Source: Paenibacillus sp. UNC451MF (GTDB lineage: Bacteria > Bacillota > Bacilli > Paenibacillales > NBRC-103111). From it: a stretch of DNA of 64,000 bases. The stretch is taken from the NCBI RefSeq assembly GCF_000686845.1, contig NZ_JMLS01000004.1, positions 335,783-399,782 of the forward strand, given 5' to 3'. Under the pieces are notes generated by a model that searched no databases, was not told the origin of the DNA, and saw only the letters and a program-made list of their open reading frames with translations. Below are positions 55,792-63,926 of this stretch, one piece after another. The translations under genes were made by a program, and so were the position numbers. The number at the start of each line of letters is the position of its first letter. Position 1 is the stretch's first letter.

Positions 55792-56775
55792 TTAAATCGC
55801 TTGAAATGACTTGCTTACCAAATCATCACTTAATTGGAGCAGCGTGAAGACCTGTTCTTCCTCTAATGCAGCAAAACCCATCTGTGTCAGATCATGGTGG
55901 AGCTTGGGCGGCAGTGCTTTGGCATGCTCCTCAAAGGATATTCCGTTTGCAAACTCCAAGAACAGCATGAGTAACTCTCCAGATAATTGCCACAGCAAAT
56001 TATTTAACTGCTTCGACTGGTATAATCTTTGAGCCTTGCGAAGCGTCAATAAATCTTGGAGGCTAGACAAAGAAAATCCCTGAGCTTCTGACGGATGACC
56101 TTCCCTTAGAAATTGTCTATATCGTTCCACAATCCTCAGTACGCTCCCGATTCCACCCTCAAGCAAATGGCTTGAAAACGGAAGTATGCGGATGTACTCT
56201 TCATAATTCCTTGTTTCTAATTGGGTTACTGGAATTAACACCCCTGTAGACAGCTTATTATGTACGAACCACAAGTGCATAAATGCAGCATCTGCCCATG
56301 CAGAGGCTGCTCCCAGCCTAGCGGATACGTTTTTTTGTCTCTTTAGACTATCTATTGCCCATTTTTTGCGGTCATTGACGATCTCTATAGCCTTAGCAGC
56401 TGTTCGTTCTTTTCCTGAATCGGAAAAATAAAAAGTCTTCGCTTCATTCAACGTGTCGGTGAATTCATGTTTGGGATCGTATACAGGTACCGTCTCCAGT
56501 ATAAATCGATGTTGCCATGGGTCATCCCTTATTTGTTGAACCGTCGGTAGTTGATCCGTCACAAAAAGCTGAATGATCTCGCCCTGAAACACATAAATTT
56601 GGTCATAGCTCTCGCATCCATTAGCAGCATAGACCGTTAGGTCCAAATCGCTAAACGAATCCGCATCTCCTCTACCTACAGAGCCTCCTACGGAAGCTGC
56701 CCTAACATTCGGAAGCTCAAGTTCCTCGACCACAAGTTTGGCTAATCGGATAAATTGCTCACTACGCTGATTCAA
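55792..56775 (-). CDS. Nucleotidyltransferase-fold protein
   Basis: A 327-residue protein with the nucleotidyltransferase core GGSVGRGDADSFSDLDLTVY (Gly-Ser plus the Asp-x-Asp pair) and a helical C-terminal part. TTG at 56775 is 7 nt after GAAGGAG, better than the ATG at 56793, and leaves it just downstream of the repaired SDR stop at 56790. Related in layout to the protein at 44449-45513. Substrate unknown; aminoglycoside-modifying or cofactor-modifying activity would be a guess. Confidence 0.8.
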   Translation of the reverse strand: MNQRSEQFIRLAKLVVEELELPNVRAASVGGSVGRGDADSFSDLDLTVYAANGCESYDQIYVFQGEIIQLFVTDQLPTVQQIRDDPWQHRFILETVPVYDPKHEFTDTLNEAKTFYFSDSGKERTAAKAIEIVNDRKKWAIDSLKRQKNVSARLGAASAWADAAFMHLWFVHNKLSTGVLIPVTQLETRNYEEYIRILPFSSHLLEGGIGSVLRIVERYRQFLREGHPSEAQGFSLSSLQDLLTLRKAQRLYQSKQLNNLLWQLSGELLMLFLEFANGISFEEHAKALPPKLHHDLTQMGFAALEEEQVFTLLQLSDDLVSKSFQAI

Positions 56776-56789
56776 CCCATCGCTCCTTC

Positions 56790-57568
56790 TCATCGGCCGG
56801 TATATCCGCCCTCAGATCGAATGATTTGACCAGTAACCCATTGAGATTGATCTCTGCCAAGAAGGTAACCAGCTCAGCTGCATCCTCCGGTCTGCCAATG
56901 CGTCCCATGGGAAATCGCGGAAGAAGCGTCTTCTTTATCTCCTCCGTCATCCATCCAGAATCCGTTGGGCCCGGGTCCACACAGTTGACCGTAATTCCTA
57001 GTGGCGCGAGCCCCACCGACAACGGCTCAGTCCATGTGATAACCGCTCCCTTGGTCGCAGTATAAGCCAAATTATTCGGATCGGGTCCTTTGGACACCAG
57101 ATTAATAATACGTCCCTTTGCTGAGGCGGCATGCTTCTGCTCAAAGCGTTTTGCAAACTCCGTACTTAACAAAAATGTTCCCCGTACATTGACCGCGTAA
57201 TGCCGATCAAGCATCGAAGCATTCAGATCCAGATATGTGCTCGGTGCACAGTGACAAGCATTATTAACTAGAATCGTTGGTACCCCTATCGCTTCCTCTG
57301 TGTGATCCAATATAATAGAAGGGCCTTCCGGATCGGATAAATTGGCTTCCATATGCCCGACCCTGACTCCATGAGTCTGCAGTTCCTCACTTAGCATATT
57401 GGGCCAATCGGCATCAACCCCACATCCTTCCTCCGAATCATAAGGAGTCCAATGTGTAAAGAAGATATCCGCGCCTTCCATTGCTAAAGCTCGGCATATT
57501 GCAGTGCCAATTCCGCTTCTGCGGCTCACTCCAGTTACAACAGCTAATTTGCCTTTGAGATTTAACAT
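56790..57568 (-). pseudogene. Short-chain dehydrogenase, frameshifted near the 3' end
   Basis: SDR fold with GVSRRSGIGTAICRAL, NNACHCAP, catalytic-region LVSKGPD and YTATK (Tyr, Lys). As read, the frame ends in an atypical tail and runs into the next gene to 56762. One base inserted near 56857 restores the usual SDR ending RDQSQWVTGQIIRSEGG and a TGA at 56790-56792, immediately before the next gene's ribosome site. The conserved catalytic Ser position is hard to place (INLVSKG). Either an indel in the strain or a sequence error; the protein without the shift would lose its cofactor-site C-terminus. Confidence 0.82.
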
Positions 57569-58006
57569 GATACCTCCAAGCTAGGAATTTGTCGTTCATT
57601 CTTACTTATTGTCAGGGTGCTAGTCAAAGTTAGTACTTGTGCACGAAGGTACCTGCTCTCCGATCATTACATAGGAACCATCACAGCCCCAAAAATTTGT
57701 AATAGTGGCTATTTCTCATTCCTATTGTACAGGAGTGCTCTCCCCGCCTTAGCGAGTTTGGATTTGAAATTCAAAAGACAATGTAATTCTCAGCCTCGTT
57801 CTTGGAATGGTTTCATTTGGTGTTATTGTCATTGGCGGAGCTGTACTCTCTCCATTGCTATTTGATGCCGGTAAGGTTAGGAGTCTGCTGCATGTTTGGC
57901 ATATTGACTATAGCTATACTGGCGAGGCTTTATTGCGCAAAAGCTAGGTATGAAAAGAAGAGCCGTAGGGGTCGCATCCTTTTTTTATTAAGGTTGCTCA
58001 TTAAGT
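57569..58006. other. Gene-free stretch with a possible membrane-gene relic
   Basis: No supported gene over 438 bp. On the plus strand an open frame at 57768-57947 has no start or ribosome site but encodes a hydrophobic run (ILSLVLGMVSFGVIVIGG), perhaps a decayed permease. The right end holds sequence just past the S51 peptidase stop. A TTGACT on the minus strand at about 57621-57626 may be the -35 of the SDR gene. Confidence 0.4.
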
Positions 58007-58648
58007 TCATCCTGAACTCACATAGCTCATTGTATCCCCCTGTATAATAAGAGCTTCACCATCCTTGATTCTTTCATAGCGCCTATTTTTGCTGAGCTCA
58101 AGCTGTTGAAGCTTTTGCTCAAAATCATGATTATCCGCGATAAATCGATTGTAATGAGGTACGATTGCCAATGGGGTCAATCCTATTCCACTGTAATCCG
58201 TGAGCTCCTCCAGATCCATATTCTCATAGCCAATAATTTGGTTTAACTCATTCACATGCTCCAAAGTGTCCGCAAGTACCATAGCTCCGGCACTGACGCC
58301 TATGATTAGCCTGTGCTGTTGGGCCAGTTGTCTCATCAGTTCCACCGCATTTCTACGCTTCATTTGCAGCATGAGATAAAACGGATTGCCGCCATTAAGA
58401 TGAATAACATCATAATTCGAAAGCACATGCGGGTCATCGAACTCTATATCCAATAAATCGCAGCAAGCGACACCCAGTCGTCGAAGACAAACTTGATCGG
58501 ATAAAGCCGTTTGGCTTTTATGTTTTTTGGAGGATGCCGTGGTAATGATGCAGGATTTCAATTTTGCGGGAGGTGAATCGAGCATGGCTAAGATTTGTTC
58601 TTCTATGGCGCTGCTGCTAATTCCGTCTGAGGTTAATAGGAGCTTCAT
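58007..58648 (-). CDS. Peptidase S51 family protein (dipeptidase E-like)
   Basis: A 213-residue class I glutamine amidotransferase-like hydrolase. HLNGGNPFYLM and the nucleophile elbow GVSAGAMVL (Ser) match S51 enzymes (PepE, cyanophycinase-like), and IVPHYNRF holds the expected His. PepE cleaves Asp-X dipeptides; whether this one does is unknown. Its ATG overlaps the stop of the upstream gene (ATGA). Confidence 0.9.
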   Translation of the reverse strand: MKLLLTSDGISSSAIEEQILAMLDSPPAKLKSCIITTASSKKHKSQTALSDQVCLRRLGVACCDLLDIEFDDPHVLSNYDVIHLNGGNPFYLMLQMKRRNAVELMRQLAQQHRLIIGVSAGAMVLADTLEHVNELNQIIGYENMDLEELTDYSGIGLTPLAIVPHYNRFIADNHDFEQKLQQLELSKNRRYERIKDGEALIIQGDTMSYVSSG

Positions 58649-59172
58649 ATTACCTCCTTGTTTATGTGTTCCTTAGCGTATTTCATACGGATCATAGAAA
58701 AATTAACCGTCGATTGGAGAATAGCCTCTCTTAAAGGCATTAATGAGGGGGTCAACCTTAATTCTATGCCAGTATCGCATATGACGGATAACAAATCCCC
58801 TACGGGCTCAACGGAGACTGGTTTTACCTCATGGACGGAAGTATAATAACCGGCGTTTAAATCATATATCTCAAAATCCTTATCGTTAAAAGTATACCGG
58901 TACAGTCGAGCTGCGCGAATTTGATCTAGCCAGCCAGCTTCCACTACCATAACACGTTGGACTGCCGAATGCCCGAAAAACCGCAGATTATCTTCATCCG
59001 ACGTACGCTCATACGGCCAAATACATACCCTTGGGCAGTCTCTTGGAAAATAGTAATGAGGAGCGTGAAACTCGTCAATCGTCCATACTTGAGCAGGCTC
59101 ATCCGGACGAGAATCCATCCTTCTGGGAGTAAACATCCGGATGTCCGGTTCTTCGCTAAAATGATAAAGCAA
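58645..59172 (-). CDS. DUF6886-like protein of unknown function
   Basis: A 175-residue protein recognisable by its N-terminus LYHFSEEPDIRMFTPR, then VWTIDEFHAPHYYFPRDCPRV. TTG at 59172 is 8 nt after GGAGG; the open frame further upstream lacks a site. It overlaps the S51 peptidase by 4 nt, so both are made together. No catalytic residues can be named. Confidence 0.75.
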   Translation of the reverse strand: MLYHFSEEPDIRMFTPRRMDSRPDEPAQVWTIDEFHAPHYYFPRDCPRVCIWPYERTSDEDNLRFFGHSAVQRVMVVEAGWLDQIRAARLYRYTFNDKDFEIYDLNAGYYTSVHEVKPVSVEPVGDLLSVICDTGIELRLTPSLMPLREAILQSTVNFSMIRMKYAKEHINKEVI

Positions 59173-59392
59173 GCAATTGACCTCCTGTCTGTCTTTCTTT
59201 CGTTCAACCGTGGATGACTTACAAAAATCATATGGCATTTTTCGGGAAAAGTATAGACTATTTGTTTATCTCTTGATAAAGTTAGATGTACTGCGATTCA
59301 ACGTTTTGACATGTAACCGTACAGGCTTGTCAACAACCGCCATGATGTTTGGTGGTTTTTCTATATTTTTATGAAAGGATAGGAGCAAGCAA

Positions 59393-60439
59393 ATGGATAT
59401 TATTGAAATTTCAACACATTTAATAGATGAAGACACGGACCAACCGAGATACCAGTTCGATGAAGATGCGCTGCAGGAATTAATGAAAAGTATTGAGGAA
59501 CTCGGTTTGCTTTCTCCCATCAAGGTAAGATCCGCCAAAGATGCACGCTATAAAATTATATACGGCAACCGGCGCTACAAAGCTTGCAAAACACTGGGCC
59601 GTCCGACCATTCCTTGTATCGTATCCGATATTACGGACGAAACGGAAATTTATTTGGAGCAAATCGCAGAAAATTTGACGAGAGAAGGATTCTCACCGAT
59701 CGAAGAAGCAGAAGCGTTTAACAAGCTTTTGAATGATCCGAAGTTCAGCAGCTCGACCAAGTTTCTATCCAGCAGACTGGGCAAACCGGAATCCTATATT
59801 AAAAACAAATGTGAGCTGCTCAAGTTCAGCAATGCCGTCAAAAAGATTATCGTAGCAGGCACCGAAATCAAAAAAGATCGGCTAACGGAAGATCAACTGC
59901 TCCCACTTAAGGATTTGCCCTTGGAGCATCGTGATTCGCTCGCTTTGATCGTAGCGCGTGACGAGATGCCTGTGAGTGATGTCAAAAAGATCGCCCGTTT
60001 ATTTAAAGATAAAACGATCTCGGCAAATACGAAAGACAAGCTATTATATAAATCGGGCCATGAGCTGCTGGAAACCTGGTCGACATTTGAACAAAATAAA
60101 GCAGAACGGGCTAAAAAATCAGAACCTAAAGAACCAAAGGAAACGGTGAAAAAGGAAAAACCGGTGATAATCGATCAAGATCCGATTGCAACATCACCAG
60201 CGGCTACCGCACCTGCCAAAGCTCCAATCGAAGGCAAGCTACAGCGCCTGCTCGATTTTCTTCCAGCCCACGCTCCTCAGCCTACGGATATTCATAATAT
60301 CCAAGATACCGATAGAGCGAGCTTAACGCAAGAAATGGATAAGCTCATTGAGCAGCTAGAAATGCAGCTTGCAGAGTGGAGAAATATAAAAGATAGCATG
60401 AAATCAGAAACCATTCCCTCGGTTGGAATGACTCAATAA
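59393..60439 (+). CDS. Solitary ParB/Spo0J-like protein
   Basis: A 348-residue ParB-type protein. ParB N-terminal domain: IDEDTDQPRYQFDEDALQELMKSIEELGLLSPIKV, the phosphate/CTP-binding GNRRYKA (58-64), ENLTREGFSPIEEAEAF; then a helix-turn-helix (LSSRLGKPESYIKNKCELL). The C-terminal part (about 230-348) is Lys/Glu/Pro/Ala-rich with a final coiled coil (DKLIEQLEMQLAEW). No parA neighbour and no consensus parS (TGTTTCACGTGAAACA) were seen. Start ATG with GGAG upstream. Confidence 0.88.
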   Translation: MDIIEISTHLIDEDTDQPRYQFDEDALQELMKSIEELGLLSPIKVRSAKDARYKIIYGNRRYKACKTLGRPTIPCIVSDITDETEIYLEQIAENLTREGFSPIEEAEAFNKLLNDPKFSSSTKFLSSRLGKPESYIKNKCELLKFSNAVKKIIVAGTEIKKDRLTEDQLLPLKDLPLEHRDSLALIVARDEMPVSDVKKIARLFKDKTISANTKDKLLYKSGHELLETWSTFEQNKAERAKKSEPKEPKETVKKEKPVIIDQDPIATSPAATAPAKAPIEGKLQRLLDFLPAHAPQPTDIHNIQDTDRASLTQEMDKLIEQLEMQLAEWRNIKDSMKSETIPSVGMTQ

Positions 60440-60446
60440 ATTCATT

Positions 60447-60486
60447 TAGGCTGTTCTCATAAATTGGAGAAGCAGCCTATTTTTAT
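60447..60486 (+). terminator. Intrinsic terminator of the ParB-like gene
   Basis: AGGCTGTTCTC / GAGAAGCAGCCT stem with one bulge followed by ATTTTTATT. Confidence 0.8.
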
Positions 60487-60601
60487 TACTGGTTATTCGT
60501 TCCATCTGATCATCATTAATCACTTGTTTCATAAGCTCCTAGCGGCACATCGGACAATATTGATACCTAAGGCGCGGCAATACGATATCTGGATAGATCA
60601 C
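60480..60601 (-). pseudogene. Relic of a zinc-ribbon Nudix-like gene
   Basis: A GTG (60601) 7 nt after AAGGAGG opens a frame reading MIYPDIVLPRLRYQYCPMCR, then a TAG (60539-60541), then ELMKQVINDDQMERI before homology fades into the terminator of the convergent gene. YCPMC followed by a charged segment recalls the zinc ribbon at the start of some Nudix hydrolases. The good ribosome site suggests recent loss. Confidence 0.45.
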
Positions 60602-60623
60602 TGTATAACCTCCTTATTTCAAG

Positions 60624-60662
60624 GACGTTATTCGTCCCACATGGACTTATTACGTCCTTAAA
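60624..60662. repeat. Inverted repeat ahead of the relic gene
   Basis: Arms AAGGACGTTATTCGTCC and GGACTTATTACGTCCTT pair with three mismatches; each arm is itself a GGAC-N7-GTCC palindrome. It ends at the AT-rich sequence AAATTTTT. It lies just upstream of the relic's ribosome site, so an operator pair is likely. Confidence 0.55.
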
Positions 60663-60751
60663 TTTTTACATCCATAATCTGTAAATACAATATGCTTATA
60701 TAAACAGCCATTCTAAATAAGCTTCTTTAGAATGAGAATAATGAGAATGCT

Positions 60752-61798
60752 CTAAGTGGTCTTAAGCAGCCTACTATTCAGCCCGGTTCTTACGCTCATA
60801 CCCCAGCCAAACACAACTTCCGTACTAGTAATTTCCGCTCGTATCGTATTAGTTCCCTCCCGCCACCTCACCCCAACACTTGCCAAATCAGGGCGTATTC
60901 GTCCGTCGCTGGCAGGCGGATCCCATTTCCAATCTCCTTGATATACTTCTTCGTCATTTATCCATAAACGAAGCCTGTCACTAAAGCCAAAAGTAAGTAA
61001 CGATTCTATATTGTCAGACAAGATCAATTTACACTCGGCACGTACTGTAAGGCCATTTCCTGACGAAAAAAGGCGATTCAAGTTGAGCGTACCGTTCTCT
61101 TCAACGTTGGCTCTGATCCAAAGGGATTCCTCTTCTGCTTGTCCTCCTTCGGAATAAGGCTTAGAGACTAGCCATTCCGTTACGAACGTTTCCTCGGCCA
61201 ACTGCTTTAAAGATTCTGCGCTTGGTTTAGCTGCCACAGCTGGTATCTCTTCTACCGAAAGATTACGAATGTACCCAGGGAGATAACCCCATACCCCAAT
61301 TCTTCCCTCTGAACTTCCATGCTGAAGATTGGAAATCACCAACTGCGGTGTTGCCGTGTCTCCAACCCAGACAGCTGCATGACTGGGATGTATATCTAAA
61401 GCTAGCTTTACCCACTCTCCACGTCTAAAAGGTGCCGGTGACTGATAGCGTGGACCGTTATAAATTTGCCAAGTTGTTGAGCCGTTCATCATCGGATCGT
61501 ATTGAATTTCTCCCGGTGTTTCTTCAGTGCCTGGCGATACGTACACCATTTCATAGTTCAATGCATCTTTTGCCCCAAATACTAATCCGATATAGCCTAT
61601 TGGTCCAGGACAAGCAATTTCAGCCTGCAACCGATAACAATCGACTTTTAGCTCTTCACGAAGCAGTACAGGAACTGCTCGTTCATTGTGGTTAAAATAC
61701 AGAGCATCCTTGGTTCGCCATTGTCCGGGACATGCGCTCGAATTACCTACATCAAAACAATCCAAATCATCAAATAGGTTCCAATACAGCTTAGACAT
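60752..61798 (-). CDS. Unrecognised protein, probable two beta-sandwich domains
   Basis: A 348-residue protein without signal peptide. The first half (DALYFNHNERAVPVLL, IGYIGLVFGAKDALNYEMVYVSPG, FRRGEWVKLALDIH, GRIGVWGYLPGYIRNLSVEE) reads like a LamG/concanavalin-like sandwich. The second (about 245-340; LTFGFSDRLRLWINDEEVYQGDW, WREGTNTIRAEI) resembles the galactose-binding jelly roll that accompanies glycosidases. Function unknown; carbohydrate binding is an inference. No partner gene on the same strand. Confidence 0.7.
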   Translation of the reverse strand: MSKLYWNLFDDLDCFDVGNSSACPGQWRTKDALYFNHNERAVPVLLREELKVDCYRLQAEIACPGPIGYIGLVFGAKDALNYEMVYVSPGTEETPGEIQYDPMMNGSTTWQIYNGPRYQSPAPFRRGEWVKLALDIHPSHAAVWVGDTATPQLVISNLQHGSSEGRIGVWGYLPGYIRNLSVEEIPAVAAKPSAESLKQLAEETFVTEWLVSKPYSEGGQAEEESLWIRANVEENGTLNLNRLFSSGNGLTVRAECKLILSDNIESLLTFGFSDRLRLWINDEEVYQGDWKWDPPASDGRIRPDLASVGVRWREGTNTIRAEITSTEVVFGWGMSVRTGLNSRLLKTT

Positions 61799-62084
61799 GT
61801 AAACACCTCTTTTGAAATTAGTGGAGAAAGGAAAACCAAAAAGCTTATCTTTTATGGATATTTATTCCATTTTATAATACAGAACATATGTTCCTTTGTC
61901 AATGTAGTGTTTGTCTACTAAATCTATTAAAGCTCTTAATTTGCTTAGTTGCTCTTCGACGGGACATCAAGTATATTGAATATGTTTGGTAATTTTTCAC
62001 TATTTATTTCAAAGATTAGTGACCGCTGGAGCGAAAACAGTACGAGCATCTACGAAATAAATCGGCCTCCTGGAGGTAGATTAT

Positions 62085-63818
62085 ATGATTCTATTGAAAA
62101 GTAAACGTCTTCAATTTCCCGCAATGCTGATTCTGCTCCTTACTCTTACTGCCTCTTACGGTGCTCCAAGCTTTTCGGCCGGCACTGAAGCAACCTCAAG
62201 CTGGGTATTCTATGGTCAAGACGGTAAACTGGTCTATAAAAAAGACGAATCGGGCAATCGAATAATGGATTTTTCTTCCGCAGGCTATATGGGGGGCGGC
62301 GTTGCATTTCCGGAGGTTCCGGTAGTGAAAACCATACAGCCTTCCGGCGGCGATGATACATCCGTCATACAGAATGCCATAAACGAAGTTGCAGCAATGC
62401 CGCTTAAAGACGGATTTCGAGGCGCGCTTCTGCTAGGGCCTGGTACGTTTATAACGACCAAGCAAATAAATATGAAGACCAGCGGTGTCATCGTCCGTGG
62501 GAGTGGCTCAGGTAATGGAGGAACTGTCATTCAAATGAATGGTGCCCCATTCCTGTTATTTAATATCGCCGGTACCGGTTCGCATACACCGAGCGTAGGC
62601 GTTAACATCGCTGACCCCTATGTTCCATCGGGCACTGATACCCTAACAGTCAGCAGCGCTTCCGGCTTCAAGGAAGGAGATAATGTGCTGATTAGCCGCA
62701 CCGCGACTAAAGACTGGATTCATTTCATGGGAATGGATACATTGGTCCGTGACGGCAAGCCCCAAACTTGGATAGCACCTGGAAGCAAAATCACGACTGA
62801 CCGAGTTATCAAGTCCATCTCCGGAAATCAAATTACACTCGACGCACCATTGACTGATTCTTTCGATTCCAAATATATTGGCAGCCCTGTAGGAACCGTC
62901 GCCAAATATACCTTTCCAGGCCGGATATCCCAAGTGGGACTGGAACACCTTAAAATCCAGGCTCCTGCAGTAGTCGAAAGATACAGAGCCGTTTATATGA
63001 ATGCGATTACTGACTCCTGGGTTCGTGATATAGTCGTTCAAGACGGTATCGACAACTTTACGATAGATAAAGCGTCCAAGCAGATTACAGTCGATAACGT
63101 CACTATAAATCACACGATCTCCTCTACGGACTCTGCTGCACCTGCCAGCTTCACATGCACGGGAACTCAAATATTGTTCAATAAGAATCAAGCCAATGAT
63201 CTTCAGAACAAAGGTAAAGGTTCCTGGGCTTTCGTAACGCAGAATCAAGGCTCCGGTCCTATCGTGATATTGAATTTTACATCTACCGAAAAAAATGGCA
63301 TTGCCCCTCATCAACGTTGGACAACTGGAATCCTTGTAGATAACAGCCGCTTTTCGAATCCGTCCAATGATGCCCAAGGCATCGTATTTATGAACCGGAC
63401 GACAGCAGGATCAGGTCATGGCTGGCCAATGGGCTGGTCCGTAGCATGGAACGTGGAATCCCCGCAAATCCTCGTATCCCAGGCTCCTGGAACGTTGAAC
63501 TGGTGTATCGGTTGTGTCGGCAAAAAGATATCCTCCAAAGATCCCGAAGGCCAGTATGACTCATGGGGAGCCAAAGTAAATCCGGAAAGCTTGTATCTTG
63601 CTCAACTGAAAGAGAGGCTTGGGCCTAATGCACTGGCTAATATCGGCTATGCGCCTCCAACTGTACAGACGGATAAGAAAGATCAGCTAAAAGCGGATGA
63701 AAATCCATTAAAAGGTCAGTTGTGGTGGATTTTATCGGGGTTAGGGTTTATCGTGGCTGTTATTGGGTGGATTGTTTATTCTATTTTCCGCAAGGAAAAA
63801 CCACATTCTATGAAATAA
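62085..63818 (+). CDS. Secreted, membrane-anchored beta-helix protein (pectate lyase-like)
   Basis: A 577-residue protein: signal peptide about 1-32, a right-handed beta-helix region (about 85-480) beginning PSGGDDTSVIQNAINEVAA, GALLLGPGTFITTKQINMKTSGVIVRGSG as in pectate-lyase-superfamily proteins, then a charged linker and a C-terminal hydrophobic segment (about 546-567) with basic tail FRKEKPHSMK. It would sit outside the cell tied to the membrane and act on a polysaccharide, but no catalytic residues can be named. GGAGG is 8 nt before the ATG. Confidence 0.82.
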   Translation: MILLKSKRLQFPAMLILLLTLTASYGAPSFSAGTEATSSWVFYGQDGKLVYKKDESGNRIMDFSSAGYMGGGVAFPEVPVVKTIQPSGGDDTSVIQNAINEVAAMPLKDGFRGALLLGPGTFITTKQINMKTSGVIVRGSGSGNGGTVIQMNGAPFLLFNIAGTGSHTPSVGVNIADPYVPSGTDTLTVSSASGFKEGDNVLISRTATKDWIHFMGMDTLVRDGKPQTWIAPGSKITTDRVIKSISGNQITLDAPLTDSFDSKYIGSPVGTVAKYTFPGRISQVGLEHLKIQAPAVVERYRAVYMNAITDSWVRDIVVQDGIDNFTIDKASKQITVDNVTINHTISSTDSAAPASFTCTGTQILFNKNQANDLQNKGKGSWAFVTQNQGSGPIVILNFTSTEKNGIAPHQRWTTGILVDNSRFSNPSNDAQGIVFMNRTTAGSGHGWPMGWSVAWNVESPQILVSQAPGTLNWCIGCVGKKISSKDPEGQYDSWGAKVNPESLYLAQLKERLGPNALANIGYAPPTVQTDKKDQLKADENPLKGQLWWILSGLGFIVAVIGWIVYSIFRKEKPHSMK

Positions 63819-63820
63819 AA

Positions 63821-63842
63821 AAAAGCCGTGATACGGCTTTTC
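63821..63842 (+). terminator. Intrinsic terminator of the beta-helix gene
   Basis: AAAAGCCGT / ACGGCTTTT stem with a 3-nt loop, T run at the 3' end. Confidence 0.85.
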
Positions 63843-63851
63843 AGATTGTAG

Positions 63852-63885
63852 AGAAACCCATGTTTTTTTAAAACGTTGGGTTTCT
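63852..63885. repeat. Inverted repeat near IS end
   Basis: AGAAACCCA (63852-63860) / TGGGTTTCT (63877-63885), perfect 9-bp arms with an AT-rich loop. It lies between the beta-helix terminator and the transposase stop; it may be the transposase terminator or include the IS terminal repeat. Confidence 0.5.
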
Positions 63886-63926
63886 TTCTGTATTTAGAGG
63901 CTATTTTGAGAAGGCCGGATGGGAGG

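Noticed and set aside
57617..57865. Plus-strand open frame of 82 codons in the gap after the SDR
   Set aside because: No ribosome site, Cys/Arg-rich composition and no resemblance to a family.
59306..59333. TTGACA...TGTCAA inverted repeat before the ParB-like gene, considered as parS or terminator
   Set aside because: Does not match parS and is not followed by a T tract; a -35 without a -10 at the right distance.
62643..63377. Minus-strand open frame of 244 codons opposite the beta-helix gene
   Set aside because: Lies wholly inside a well-supported secreted protein gene; Arg/Cys/Ile-rich translation without a recognisable domain.
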